From Liquidambar formosana (Eukaryota > Streptophyta > Magnoliopsida > Saxifragales > Altingiaceae): a DNA stretch of 64,000 nt. Under the pieces are notes generated by a model. It had not been told where the DNA came from. It saw only the letters and a list, made by a program, of their open reading frames with translations, and did no database searches. The translations under genes were made by a program, and so were the position numbers. The DNA is taken from assembly GCA_039720395.1 (NCBI GenBank), contig CM077823.1, positions 35,942,536 through 36,006,535 of the forward strand, in the 5' to 3' direction. Below are positions 1 through 12,372 of the stretch, piece by piece; the stretch's first letter is position 1, and each line of letters begins with the position of its first letter.

Positions 1-1484
1 GGGGTGCAATATTTGGTTCGAGAGAGAGTTCAATATAACTTGTATTTAAACTAGAAGTTTGTGCTGGAGATAAATATTTGAATTGTGGAGTGGTACTGGC
101 CTAGTCTGAACTAGGCATGGTTTAGTCTGCTCTACTTCAGGCCAAGTGCAGGCCAAACTGGTCCAATTTTTCTAGGCTCATGCATAACAAAGGCATTGTT
201 ATGAGTGTTGGTGTGTGACACCAAGATGAAGTTTTGCAGCACATTAACCTCAAAATGAATGCAGTTGCAACATGGGCATAGACACCTGATTTTTCCCATC
301 ACGTATGCATTTTGGGGTGTGGTGAAAAGTGCTATCTAGGAGTGTCCTCATTACATGGCTAGACGTGTGCTGTGATTCGACCATTTGTTATAATCATAAT
401 TGCAGCTACATCCTTAGGAGATTTTAGCAAGGTGAAATTTTAGGAGATGTTCATTCTTATAGTCTCCAATTTTAAGTAGAAGTACACTAAAACAGTCATA
501 GTGAGAATCTTGAATGTTTTGAATGCTAGCAGCCAATGACCTCTTGATCTAATGGTAGGAGGTGCTCAGTGCTGAGAGTTGTTTAGAGAGGTCAGGTGCT
601 GTGTTTTGTTTTGTCACAATGTGTCAGTTATGCATAAGTAGATAAGTTTTGATATTGGAAAATACATAGTGATACATTAGACATTTCTTTGATCTGTGTA
701 TCAGATATATTTCCAGCTTTGACACTGCTTATACCATCACATATTAGATGACATCAGTTAGTATTAGCCAATACTTTAGACCTTTGTTGAACCCAAACCA
801 GGTGCCCTCAACAAGCACACATGTAGAATTTGTGTTGCTACAATAGCCCAATCCGCCCAACACTAAATTTATATCAGGGAGCTTAGTATTGGCCCCAAAT
901 GGATCTCAATGGGCCTTTGGCTTTGATAAAATTTTTTATAAAACCTAGTTCACTCACTTAGATATGGTATCTCGGCCCTTTACTCCATTAGCCCCGCCAA
1001 GTGAATGATTGTGAAGCCTACTGAATGTTCATGAAGTGATGGAGTGAATATGCCTGCTTCATAATTTGTAGTGTATCATTGATAGCATCAATGATAATTA
1101 ACAATTTGGTGAAGGTATTTGTTTCAACATGTCATAATAAAAGGCTTTGAAAAGTGTGGGTAAAATCTCTTTACATGTTGATAACATCTTTTCAACTCAT
1201 TCCTTTTTGCTTATCCGCTTATAATCCATTGTCAGACATCAATTATTTCCATTCAAATTTAAATGCCTTGATCATGTAGTGTCATTCCTTGAAATATAAG
1301 AGCAAGTGATGTTGTGTATTCTGTTTGACAAATAATACTTGCGTGAATATTGTTATGATTTCACATTTGGTTTTTACTTTCTTCAACTCTGTTATGGTAA
1401 AATTCTTTTATGCAGTTGATTGGGAGAAGGGAGGAGAGTTGAACAAAAAAATTTAATATCTTCTAATTTTGGATTTCATTTTAG
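1..1484. other. No coding exon recognised; probably upstream intron of the sorting-nexin gene
   Basis: AT-rich sequence without a convincing exon. The exon at 1485 opens in mid-protein, so this stretch is most simply an intron of that gene whose earlier exons lie left of the window. Around 540-610 there is a weak tRNA-like pattern (TCTAATGGTAGGAG followed by GAGGTCAGG) that could be a decayed SINE, but it is too poor to call. Confidence 0.45.
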
Positions 1485-3829
1485 GTTCTCTGGCCTGATG
1501 GTAAATTCTTTCTGAGATTAACAAATACTCAGAGCGAAATAGATGATACTCCATCGAATCAGAGAACTCTTCAAACTGCCAGTCATATTGTTGGGAGTAA
1601 CCTCTCTAAAGCGGGGGTTTCATTTCAACTACAGCTTGAGGCAGCTCGTAGAGCTAGTGATGTCAAGAAAATGATTTTTGGTGAGTTAATCTTATCATTA
1701 CAGTACTCTTTATGTTATCTTTAATTTGATACTTGAGAGTATTTACCTTTCTAATAAATTCTAGTTGTGGTCAATATTTTATGTTGTTATTTGATCACTA
1801 GTTTGAGGTAGTTTTCTTGGTCTAGTAGGACAAGGATCCTCTTTTTTTTTTTTTTCTTTTTCTTGTTCTTTTTCTTTTTAAATTTTTCCTATTTTTTGTT
1901 GTGAAATTTTGATTTGTAGCACTTGGGCTCCAGTAATCTGCATGTGTTATACTAGATATGCTTGGTTAATTAATGTTGAGAAAAGGCTTTCCGTTTGCAC
2001 TTGTCCTATCACAAGAAGTTAATGCCTGAGAGTACTCACTGACTGATAAAATAACAAAGAGAGAAGATGGGGCTATCTGGAGATTCTGTTGATATTGATT
2101 TGTGGGGCATATGGATGTCTCTTATTAATATATATATATTTTAACATTTTTTTTTTTTTAATTTTATAGTAAGGGCCTTGGAATTGAGTAAGTGATTCAT
2201 TCATATTGTTTTGTTGATAATGGTTATACATCGATATTCCATTGCCAACTTGTGTGTTCAACTAATATGTGCTTAATATTTGCCTCTTTTATAAAGAGAA
2301 GAAATTAATATAGAATTAGGAAGCTACTTCCCTGATAAACAATCTATCTTATTTGGGTTACTCTTAGAATTTTCTACATGGATACTGCCACAGCCTCCTA
2401 TAGTCCTGCGTTGATATGTGTTAGACTAGAGTTACCATAAAATGCTGGTTAATGTAGTATTTGTTTTGATTTCTTGATATATACATAGGAAACTTTTGCA
2501 CTTGAGTCTATCTTAGATATATTACCAATTTTTAGTAGGCAGCTTCTCACCCATTTCACCTAGTCAAAGCTCAATAAGTCAGTTATTTGTACTTTTTTTG
2601 GATGAGTATTGTTTGTCCTTTCTTTGTGTTATCTATTGGTTCATATTCAATTAGATGGTAGTATGGTACTATGGAACCAAGGTTGAAAAGATTGAAAAAA
2701 TCAGCATTAACAACTGCTGATGAAGGATTTTAAGCTTCCAATGCTTCATATCCCAAGAAAGGCATCTCTTTCACACTGTCTGTAGACCATACTAGTAAAC
2801 AATGTTCCAGCTGCTTGATTTAAATGAGCGGATGAGACCATGTTCTTTTTTCCATGATCCAACATTATGGCTGATAGCTTACATGCCAATTCACATTCTG
2901 TGTACCAGGGTTCCATAAACGGGCAACTCTGTTTTAGAAATTTTCCTATTTGAATTCCTGCCACTGGAATTACTTTAATATTATAATTAGTAATGGGGTA
3001 AGGAAATAAGTTCCTTTTTTTCGTTCTTTTTGTGGACCATGACAAAGGTCCCTTGGGTTGTAGTTGCAAAGCTGAGAAAGGAGGAGGTAGCCCAATGCTC
3101 GAATGCATTCCAGGTCACTGGAGACTTGTCCCATAACCATATTTTGATGAAAATTATACATTTATACGTTCACTTAAAAAAATAATGGAATGAAATTTAA
3201 AAATAGAAACAAAAACAAAATCCAATGGGATATCCAGCATACTATCTGCAAACATGCCTAGCAGCCCTGTTACCAAGAGATTAAACAAGGACTTACACAG
3301 CAGAGTTACGGCAAATATTTATTGATCGCTTTTCATTTTACTGTTCTTTGCTTGCTTTGATTTCCATGCTCTATAGTTTACTGCGAAGATTTGGTATCAG
3401 TCTAGGAAACCACTTGATTACTTTCTGTATGTAACAAATAAGAACTTTCCTTCACCTTCTTGGTTAGGAGGAGCTCCAACAACCTTAGTCAGCTTGATTG
3501 GGCATAAGCAGTACAAGCGTTGTGCAAAAGATGTATATTATTTCCTTCAGGTAAAGCTTCTTTTAAACCTTTCCACCATGCATTGTGGCACTGTGGTTCC
3601 CTTTTTCATTTTCTTCACCCCAACACACCCCCCCCCCCTGCGTGCGCCCGCCCACGGAGAAAAAAGTCAGCCTAACAAGTACTAAACCATTTATTGTAAA
3701 TTGCAGTCTACCACCTGCGTGAAGCAACTTGCATATGGAGCACTAGAACTGTTAATCATATCAGTTTTCCCAGAGCTGCGAGATCTTGTGGTGGATGTTC
3801 ATAAGCAGATGCGTACTCAACCTGTATAG
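1485..3829 (+). CDS. Sorting nexin C-terminal domain protein (PXA/PX/Nexin_C family), 3' end only
   Basis: Three terminal exons are readable: 1485-1680, 3468-3550 and 3707-3829 (stop TAG). Phases agree: the first exon ends one base into a codon, the second completes it and ends in phase 0. The peptide contains VLWPDGKFF, an Arg/Leu-rich helix, GHKQYKRCAKDVYYFLQ, then KQLAYGALELL and VFPELRDL near the end. These are hallmarks of the Nexin_C domain at the end of plant Phox-associated/PX proteins resembling Arabidopsis At1g15240, which act in endosomal membrane traffic. The N-terminal PXA and PX domains would be left of the window. Intron 1681-3467 is about 1.8 kb, with poly-T and TA-rich stretches and no other gene. 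The family call rests on remembered motif similarity. Confidence 0.8.
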
Positions 3830-4257
3830 CTAGTTTTATTTTTCTTCAAACTTATTCATACTCACAATGGCTATTTAACTCCCAAAGATAACAAGGCCTA
3901 AATGTCAAAATCATTCCGAGATTAAAAAGATCACATGGTTTACTTATTGCGGTGCCATCGGTTTTAATGGCTTTGCCTGTAGTGTTCATATTTTCTAGAG
4001 ACAGTAACCAAGCATTGGTGAGTTATATATGGAATTCTTTTTGGGATTTGGGAAATAGCTTTGGATTTCTCTCATTCTAAACTGTACAAAATGTATATCT
4101 AGAATCTGTATAGAAGTCATCTTCGGTGTAAAAGTTCCTCTAATCCAAGCATTACCCTTGTAATGGGGGATTTTGTATTGATCTTGTGTTGTTGCAGACT
4201 CAAGAAACACGTCAAAATCTATTTTCATTCATTATGTGGTGATATTTGAGTTGTATG

Positions 4258-4309
<52 letters not shown>

Positions 4310-5495
4310 GGTAATTTTCCTAGTAAAAGTCTCTGCAGTTCAATTATCTAATGACAGGAATGCCAAAGAGGAAGAATCTTTTGTGCTTTTCAGGATTTCT
4401 ATCATAACTACTTGTGAAATTGATGATAGGAATCAAAACCATTTTTTTTTTTTTTTTGTGCTATACAACAAATAGGAAACACACAACACACAAATGAAGA
4501 AACCACGTATGTGAGTCTTTGCATGAGGTTGTGTGTTCTTGTGTGAGTTGTTGCATTTTTTTTTTTTTTTTTTTTTTTTTTTTGAGCACCCATGGTCGCA
4601 CAGCACTCATCTATAGACCAAATTGAAAATCCATGTTATGAAATCAATGGCGAGACTAGTCCATTGTGAGCATACGACTACCATCTTCGAAGTAGAGTCT
4701 TTTTTTTCGAAAAGTATCTTTGCTTGTTTCTTTTTTTCCTTTTTCGAAAAGTATCTATGCTTGTGTGAATCAATAAAAAAAGCACAAAACGGCATCTACC
4801 TTGCAGCAAATGATCGAGTGTCCAATTTTACAAAGGAAGAGAGTTGTTAAATCTCATTATCTTTAGCATTTGTTTGGATCTCCACAAGCTTGAAAAGGCT
4901 TCAGAATTGAATTCATTTCTGCCATTTTCAATAGTTTCCTTTTCTCCTTCCTCATTTTTTTTCTGAAATCCAAACAAAGCTATAAGATACAAAACCCATA
5001 TATACTTCATGGCAAATATATTTGTTCTCAATGTACATGATTACCATTCCCCCCCTCCCCCTTTTTTTTTTTTAGTTCAAGGGAAATGATTTGCCAATTT
5101 AGACCTATTAAGCCGTGTGCCCGTGAGTTCAGAAATTTTTTTTGCCATTTTTTATTTTTTTTAATCAATCGTGTAATTAGCATGATCTAAGGGGTAGATT
5201 GATTCTTGAAATTTATGACCCGAAAGAGTAAATGTCTTTGGTTCAACATCTTGCCCTATTATGGTTAGCCACTGATCAAGTTATCATGATTATTAACTGA
5301 TGCTGAGTAGGCTGTAATTAATTCTTATATACTGGAACCATGTATTCAAAATCCTATGAAAATACTGATCCTTTTTGGGGTTATATTGACATGAAGGGTT
5401 TGATAATTGTCCTAAAGAATTAATTGAGAAAATCTTAGCCACTCTTATTAAAAAAAACATAATAATAATGATAATAATAGAATAGATAAATAAAA
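3830..5495. other. 3' flank and intergenic, no gene seen
   Basis: AT-rich DNA with a (CT)n microsatellite, poly-T runs near 4441-4457 and 4557-4582 and many short chance reading frames on both strands. None shows a recognisable domain, codon bias or splice partners. Confidence 0.6.
4262..4307. repeat. (CT)n microsatellite
   Basis: About 23 uninterrupted CT dinucleotides lie 430 bp beyond the stop of the sorting-nexin gene. The tract translates as a Leu/Ser repeat, which explains the spurious reading frame across it. Confidence 0.95.
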
Positions 5496-6202
5496 GAGAA
5501 AATTACACTTTGCCCCCTCAATCTTTGGGCCAAAATCACTTTTTACTCCTTATTTACAAAATCTTACAAATACCCCCGAACTATTAGAAAATGATTATGG
5601 GTTAATGGCGTTAACGGAATGAATGAAATGACAGTAATACCCTTATGGGTAGAGAAGCAAAATGACATAAATACCTATCGTGTTTTCCCATCGTGCTACC
5701 TCCAGCCATATAAAGGCTTCCCAATGTAGATTCGAGAGCACTTCTTTACCTTTTCGTCTGCCTGTCTCCATGGTTTCACAATTACACTATCATCACGATC
5801 ATCATGATCTTTGAGCAGAAGCCTTCGTTCTTGCCGATCTTTCGCTGCTATGGATGTAGTTCAAAAATTTGCAAAGGAAAGAGAGAAAATATCAATAGGC
5901 GAGTGTGAAGTTGAAGAAACAGATGAGAAATTTGATTTGTATGGTTAGAGAGAGAAAATAAGTGTGTGAAGGTGAGGGATAGTACGTGAGCCCTTATAAA
6001 AGGGCATTTTGGGTCTAAAATGTACTAATCTTATATCATGTGTATCACACATGATTCTTTTTGTTAAATTTATCATAACAGTTTAATGGTTTGATGAAAA
6101 ATATTGTCTTCCAGTAGTTAAGGGATATTTGTAGGATTTTGTAAATGAATGGTAAAAATTGATTTTGGTCCAAAGATTGAGGGGCAAAGTATAATTTTTC
6201 CT
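5496..6202. mobile_element. Non-autonomous DNA transposon with long terminal inverted repeats (~0.7 kb)
   Basis: The left end (GAGAAAATTACACTTTGCCC, continuing through CAATCTTTGGGCCAAAATCA) is matched in inverse orientation at the right end (TTTGGTCCAAAGATTGAGG, then GGCAAAGTATAATTTTTCC). The arms extend roughly 90-100 bp with scattered mismatches. The middle has no transposase. It contains a TATA-like box (CATATAAAGG near 5708) and a short stretch of more balanced composition around 5740-5900, so it could carry captured host sequence. Element type is inferred from structure. Long arms suit a MULE-like element, but I could not identify a clean target-site duplication. It ends 170 bp before the CDCA7-like start codon. 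Confidence 0.7.
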
Positions 6203-6330
6203 AACCAAAAAAAGCGAATGACCGACAACCTTAAATCCTTCAAGTCCGTCTCCGTACACTAACAGTGTACTTGCTTACGACGTGTCATTCCATTATTCGG
6301 TTCCTCCCGCACTCGCGCCGTTTAAAAACT

Positions 6331-6343
6331 CTGACCGTTGATA
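6331..6343 (-). promoter_or_regulatory. MSA-like mitosis-specific activator element
   Basis: Read on the minus strand this is TATCAACGGTCA, which matches the AACGG-centred MSA core bound by three-repeat MYB (MYB3R) factors in plant G2/M genes. It lies 32-44 bp before the ATG of the CDCA7-like gene. A GC-rich patch with TCCCGC and CTCGCGCCG (6303-6320) sits just upstream and could hold E2F-type sites. Both fit a cell-cycle-regulated gene, but a five-base core is common by chance. Confidence 0.4.
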
Positions 6344-6374
6344 TCCGTCCCTGGAGAGAGAGTGAGGGAGTGCG

Positions 6375-9300
6375 ATGGTGGGTCAGAGGAAGAGGAAGAG
6401 GGCTAGTACCCTGAAACCCTCCCAAAACCCTAACCAGCAGAAGGACAATGAGGAAACCTTAAGCAGCGGAAATGGAGAGATTTCAGGGTACGAGAAGTGC
6501 AGAGACCAAAGGATCAAAGAGAACATGCAGAGGATGCAGAAACTGGGCATTCTCGACCTCTCCCTCAAGCTCCAACCTCCCAAGAGCTCATCCACCAGAA
6601 ACGCTTCTCACAAGACAAATCCAAAGTCCCCTCCATTATTACCCCCTTCTGAACCCCCCAGACGCTCTTCAAGGTAATTTTCTTAGCCTTGCCCTTTGTT
6701 TGGTTGCCGAGAAAATTTAGGAAAAGAAAAGTTAGTTTTTTGGGTCTTATGTTTTCTGTTTGTTTTGGTTTATGGGAAGAAAAAGATGAATGACCCTGTT
6801 ACAATTTTAATGTCTCACATCTGTTAAGAATGGGTTTGAACGTGTGTATATCAGCTCTTGGGCACGCGTGTTCAAGCCGGTTTTCAAGGGTTACTTCTAC
6901 GCAGCTGCCGTGGAAGGGGGGACGGGGGACCTATAGGCTATAGTCTGGATTAAAATGACTTAGGTGTTTCCTTTGTTACCGTCCGTTTGGTTGCCTAAAC
7001 CCTATAAAAGACCCATCAGTATTAATCATCCAAACTCCTTCACGAGGTAGCTCCCATTTCAGGCCATAATTTTTTTAGAATAGCTGGGTTTTGATGTGTA
7101 TTATGTTGTTTTAATGCTTTAATCTCCGGGAATGAGTTATAATATTTTCTAGATGTTGTTGGGTTTGTAAGGTTGAAGAATGCGACTCCAATTAGCTATT
7201 CAGAAATACGTAACAAGAAGAGTGAAACGTCAAAGAATGATGAGATTTATATAAGAGAAGGTTCAAAGCCAGAGATTTATACAGAAGAACATGATAAGCT
7301 TTTGGGTGATTGCAAGACAAGTTGGACCCTGTTAGCGGATGGATATGACAAGAATGGGAAGCGCATATATGACCAGGTGAAGGGAGAAACATGCCACCAA
7401 TGCAGGTAATGGGTTTTGTACTGTTCTTTGCATATTGTTATCTTTAGGTATAACGATTAATTTTATGTTATTTTTCTCTTCCTTCTGTTGAGTTATTTGC
7501 CTAATTATATGATGTGCATTACAGATATGGCAGTTCATGATGTACATAAAGGCCTACTAGAAATCAGTAATGATGTGCCGTATTGTCAACCTAAAGTAGA
7601 AATAGAAAACTTGATCCAATAACATTATGAGGGATGTATCAACCCCAACAGAGAAAGACCTTATCCTGACATTTAAAATCTCCATCATTCTGTCCCATTA
7701 TAGTGTAAAATGGAATCGTCATTTTATCCAACAAAGTGAAGAGCAAATAAGGCTGATCTAAATGTGATTCAAATACTCACAATTAATATTCTATTTAGTG
7801 ATAGACTAACATATGTTGTCATTTTTATTGCCTTCACTTTTGTCATATGTCCTTCAATGTGTCTGCACTTAAGGTTTTCACGCCTCTCCTCTTATGTTAG
7901 GCTTCTAATTCTGTTTACACAAAAACCTGTCTCTTTCTCACAATTTTAATATATATATATTTACCTTCTTAAACCTCTTGCTAATCACAGCAAGTAGATG
8001 TATCTTCAGACATGCATAAAGGATAAACGAAGCTGTAGGAGATAAAACTGCCTTTGCATCTGGAATATGGAGGGAGATAGTGCTGTTAATTCTTCTGCTT
8101 TGTTTTCAGTGTTGCATGCACTCATTCTTTTTCGTTTATTTATTTCTATTAATAATGCTTGAACCAACTTCTGCTGTACGATGATATTTTAGGGATGTTA
8201 TTTGAGGTTGTATTCTTTCTCACATTGTCACTTATGGAAGCATTACTGAGGAAGTTGGTTTATTGATCACTAATTTGAGGCAATCTTTCTACAAAGTCAG
8301 CTCTTCATTTTTGCGTCTTGATTAATATATAATTCACGTTAAGTAAACTTAATCAGAGAAACACCCTTCAAGTATACAGTAGAAGTATTTAATTTCATTG
8401 TTTGATCGATTATTCAAATATGCTATGAATAATGCATTCTAAGTTCTTTCTTACAATTAAATTGATGGTGTCATTTTTTTAGTAATTGGTCATTTGGTAA
8501 AATATACTTAGAGATGATCTTCTTCCTCGCAGGCAGAAAACTCTTGGTCTTCATACCCATTGCAGCAAATGTGACTTGGTCCAGGGGCAGTTTTGTGGAG
8601 ATTGCCTATATATGAGGTAAATTATTATAAAGACTTGACCTTCCACAAACCAAGGGGCACCTCAATCCTGTTTTTCTTTGCCTCCCTAAGCCCGATACTT
8701 GCACAATACTTTGTGGTGCAAAAGTCAATAATAGCTCAAGAAAGACCATCGAAGTGTAAGGATTGGATTTGACAAAATGTAGCACCATCCTGATCTGTAA
8801 ATTTCTTTTAGCCAATTATCACATTGCTTTTAGAATACGAGACATAGATCAGAAGGTTCTGCGTAACAGTCCTGCTTTATGCTTGGTTCAGTAGCTGTTG
8901 GTGACTAGTGTTTTCCAAATCTCATTTTTGTGCTCAGTGTGTGCAAAGATGGCTCTAGATGGAGCTGGATGGTCAAAAAGAATTCATGTAGCCCACCCCA
9001 AGTAGTTGAGATCAGGGCTGAGTTGAGTTGCATTAATTTGGTGTGGCAAAATCATCTTATTGAACCATTTTGAGGATCCTGATCTCCTTTCTTCTGCTGC
9101 TGATTCTTTTCTTTGTCTTTTTTTTTTTTTTTTTTTTTTTTTTGGGGGGGGGGGGGGGGTATTACACATCTTCTATTGATAACCAGTACACGGATTATTA
9201 GGTTCCCCCCCCAAAGGACAAAGGAAACATATGAATGAGAATTTTGCATCATAAGGATTGTGACAGTATGCTCAGATTTTTTTGGAAGTTTTTAAATAAC

Positions 9301-10438
9301 ATTATCATTCATTGTGCTCTACCAACCCAAGGAATTGTATGTATAGTGTAAAATCAGACTTGATATCAGCTGCAATCCATTTTTGGGGTTTGGGGTCTGT
9401 GTTCAATTTCTCCTGTCTTGTACAGATATGGGGAGAACGTGATAGAAGCCAACCAAAACTCCAGTTGGATTTGCCCCGTCTGTCGAGGAATTTGCAACTG
9501 CAGTTTATGCCGAAATGCAAAAGGATGGACACCTACTGGTAACCTCTATAGGAAGGTTAATACTATCAACCTTATGTTTTTCTTATACTACAGATTTTGC
9601 TTATCTGCAGCACAGGCCTCTTTGGTTTGTCAGGTTATCAATCACAGCTCCCCATATGCCTGCTCAAATGGGTGCTACTATAATTTTACAAAATAGTGAT
9701 TTAAGTATTTGCCTTTTATTTTTTTGTTCTTTTTTTACCCCATGAGATGATGACAGCGTCTGTTCACAATGTGATATGGGGCTCTGCAGTGGGGTATGTT
9801 ATCTAACAAACCTGGTAGACTATACCATAGAGAAGTTGAACCCAATTAGGATGTTTCACAAGAGCAATGGTTAACTTCTATCTACTTTCCAGGTTTCAAA
9901 TCTGGGCTTCAAGTCTGTGGCACATTACCTCATACAAACCCGTCGCTCTCAGCCAATCGCAGAAGACATAGGCACTGAACCCATTTCTGCAAATGAATTG
10001 CTGCTCATTGCAGATACAGGATCACAGACCTCCTTGGATGATGAATTTCTTGATGAAGATAAGGGCCATGAAGGATCCCCTAAACCTCAGCTTCATGGCA
10101 ACATAGATGATGGGATGGAAGAGGAAGAGGAAGAAGTGCGTTGCCTGGAAAACAAGCATATTGATGGGTTCCCAAAGCGTCAACCTGAAGACATCAAAGA
10201 TGATGGAATGGAAGAGAAAGAAAAAGTGCATGATTTGGAGAGAATACATGTTCATATCACTGGTGCATATAGCAAAGATGAAGATGATGCTGTTGATAAT
10301 GTTGATGAGTTAAAGGAAGAGAAAGAGGGCAAGGGTAATCGGGGTCTCAACAATTCTAAATTGGAAATTGGCTCAAAGCTTTATGTGGAGCCTGCTGTAA
10401 CCTCCACACCAGCCCCCAATTCGCTTCTGGAAGATTGA
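6375..10438 (+). CDS. CDCA7: CDCA7-like zf-4CXXC_R1 domain protein
   Basis: Five exons: 6375-6673, 7172-7405, 8533-8616, 9426-9555 and 9893-10438; all junctions keep frame and give 430 aa. The N-terminus is basic (RKRKR). Residues about 39-65 form the plant-family helix YEKCRDQRIKENMQRMQKLG. The cysteine-rich domain spans about 174-263: CHQC, HCSKC, FCGDC, ICPVCRGICNC, SLC, ending in AHYLIQTRR. The three positions mutated in human ICF syndrome (Arg of CHQCR, Gly of GQFCG, Arg of RYGE) are all conserved. From about residue 270 the protein is acidic and low-complexity (Glu/Asp/Lys). In animals CDCA7 partners the HELLS remodeller in DNA methylation maintenance; plant homologues are linked to DDM1. 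A nuclear chromatin role is therefore likely here, by homology. Introns 2 and 3 (about 1.1 and 0.8 kb) hold no other gene. Confidence 0.92.
9118..9159. repeat. Homopolymer junction T26-G16
   Basis: A run of about 26 T is directly followed by about 16 G inside intron 3 of the CDCA7-like gene. Such tracts are prone to length errors, so the exact length should not be trusted. Confidence 0.9.
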
Positions 10439-10470
10439 AACAGTTGGCAGGGTTTGAAGATGAAGAATCC

Positions 10471-10850
10471 TCTTTTTTGTCAGCAAGAACAGCTAATAGT
10501 GTCTTTTCTCACTGAAGCAAGTAATATACCCCTTTTTTTTCCTCTGAAAGTTACTGATTTTGCCAAGGAAAAATGCCCCTTCCATAGAAAGCTTTTGTTC
10601 ATTTTTTGTTCACACGCTTGGCAGTATCAGTATCTTTGTACACCAGCACATCTGTAGTGCTATTTTTTGTCAGAAAGAACGGCTAATAGTGTCAGTTCTA
10701 TACTGAAGCAACTAATATATGCCTTTTTATCTGAAGTGACCGACTGCATCAAGGAAAAATGCCCCTTCCATATGTTGTTTGTTCATTTTTTGTTCACTTC
10801 ACTTAGCAGTATCAGTATTTTTGTACACTGGAGTAGCTGTAGTGCTAATT
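10471..10850 (+). repeat. Tandem duplication, two ~190-bp units, in the CDCA7-like 3' region
   Basis: Unit 1 (10471-10660) and unit 2 (10661-10850) share the order TTTTTTGTCAG, CTAATAGTGTC, ACTGAAGCAA, CAAGGAAAAATGCCCCTTCC, GTTCATTTTTTGTTCAC, AGCAGTATCAGTAT and CTGTAGTGCTA. Identity is high with small indels. The array begins 33 bp after the stop codon and so probably lies in the 3' UTR. Confidence 0.88.
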
Positions 10851-12372
10851 TTGGCTTTGCTTCTCCTCCCACAAAGAATTTACACATTTGTTCATGAGCC
10901 ATGTCATTTGAGATATGAAAATCATATTGCAGTTACATATTAGAGTAACCATTGAGGTGTTGATTGTTTTTTATAATTTCTGGTGCCAACAACATTTTAC
11001 TATGCAATTGAGGAACTTTATTAAGTCTTGACCCACATTGTGGCATTTTTCCATGACAAGTTTGGGATAAAAGACCTCACATAAAGTGAAATTTAAGGTA
11101 AATAAATAAAAATCTGCTTGAATAAGATTGCAACAACAATATTTAAAGTGAAGCTTAAATCATCCCTTCAAACCTTTTTTGTCCCATTAATGCAATATAT
11201 GCCTTAAGAAAATTTGAGTTTTTTTTCCAATTTTATTGGATTTCCCTAACAGAACCTTGAAATTGAGTTGATTTTATGATTTCTTGGGCATCTAGCAGCA
11301 AAGTGAGATACAAAATGGAAAATAAGTTGAAAAAGTTTTTGGACCCAATTCCATGACTTGTGGCCTTATTCAGTTCTTTCGATTGTTGATTGAAACTAGA
11401 TGAAAATATTTGTGTGGCTTGAAACCGACATAATTTAGCTTGAAAATATGGAGCTCAAAACATCATTTATGGATATTTTATGCATTACTCTTTTTATAAC
11501 CAATTTGATGTGCTTCATTTGCGAAAAAGGAAACAAATCTCCCTCATTCTCTACCAGCTGCCATCTCCATGTAATCACAAATTCAACTAAATAATTTCAA
11601 GCAGCACACATTAATGAAGTATTACCAAGAATGAAATGGAAAGAGAAAGAAACAAAATAGAGGTATTTTAGAATACCTCACTTTTCCTCACTTTCTTCAC
11701 CTACCAAGCCTTGAACCCTTGACCTTGGGGGATAGCAGATTTGAATTCATTTATCCACCACCAAGCTACAAGGAAGGTTGGTTTCATTTTATCTGTCTGC
11801 AATTCTTTTATTATGTTGAGGAGACTGCTGACTGACTTGGACCACATATAGATCATCAATTACCATATATCTCCCATATTGGATGTATTATATTATCCCA
11901 TCTGAACCATCTAATTTAATGATAATAAAATCCCATCAGATTATGCGGACGGTGGAGCTTTGTTCATCAATCTAGGGATGCCCCACTTCTAGTGTGCTGA
12001 TGTGCTGCACTAAAAGTCAGATATGCATACATAAAGCATGGACACCTCAAAGTGTATATTCACATCTGCCCAAATGAGGGATGTGGTAGGGTTTGTGCAC
12101 ATCATGAAGAAAGGTTTGGAATAATAATGACAATGGTGTAGGGACAATTTGAATTGTAAAGCACCTCAGTGTTCATTAAACCATTCTCATAAAGAGGACT
12201 TCCAAGCATAAAGAGGGAAGGGTCACTTTAAAATATTCTCCGCCTAAATAATTGAAGTGTTCTATGTTGACTAGTACAGATAATTACTCTGGCCTATCTG
12301 GTTTACTGGATAAACAATAACTTCATTGATAGCCATCAAAATATGAAAGGGCTAATATATAGTCATACAGAT
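10851..12372. other. Intergenic between convergent genes, nothing recognised
   Basis: AT-rich DNA between the ends of the CDCA7-like gene (+) and the Expp1-like gene (-). No domain-bearing frame, RNA gene or clear repeat was seen. The parts next to each stop are presumably 3' UTRs. Confidence 0.6.

Noticed and set aside
10454..10897. Two small frames after the CDCA7-like stop
   Set aside because: They resemble each other only because the DNA is a tandem duplication; they lie in the 3' UTR.
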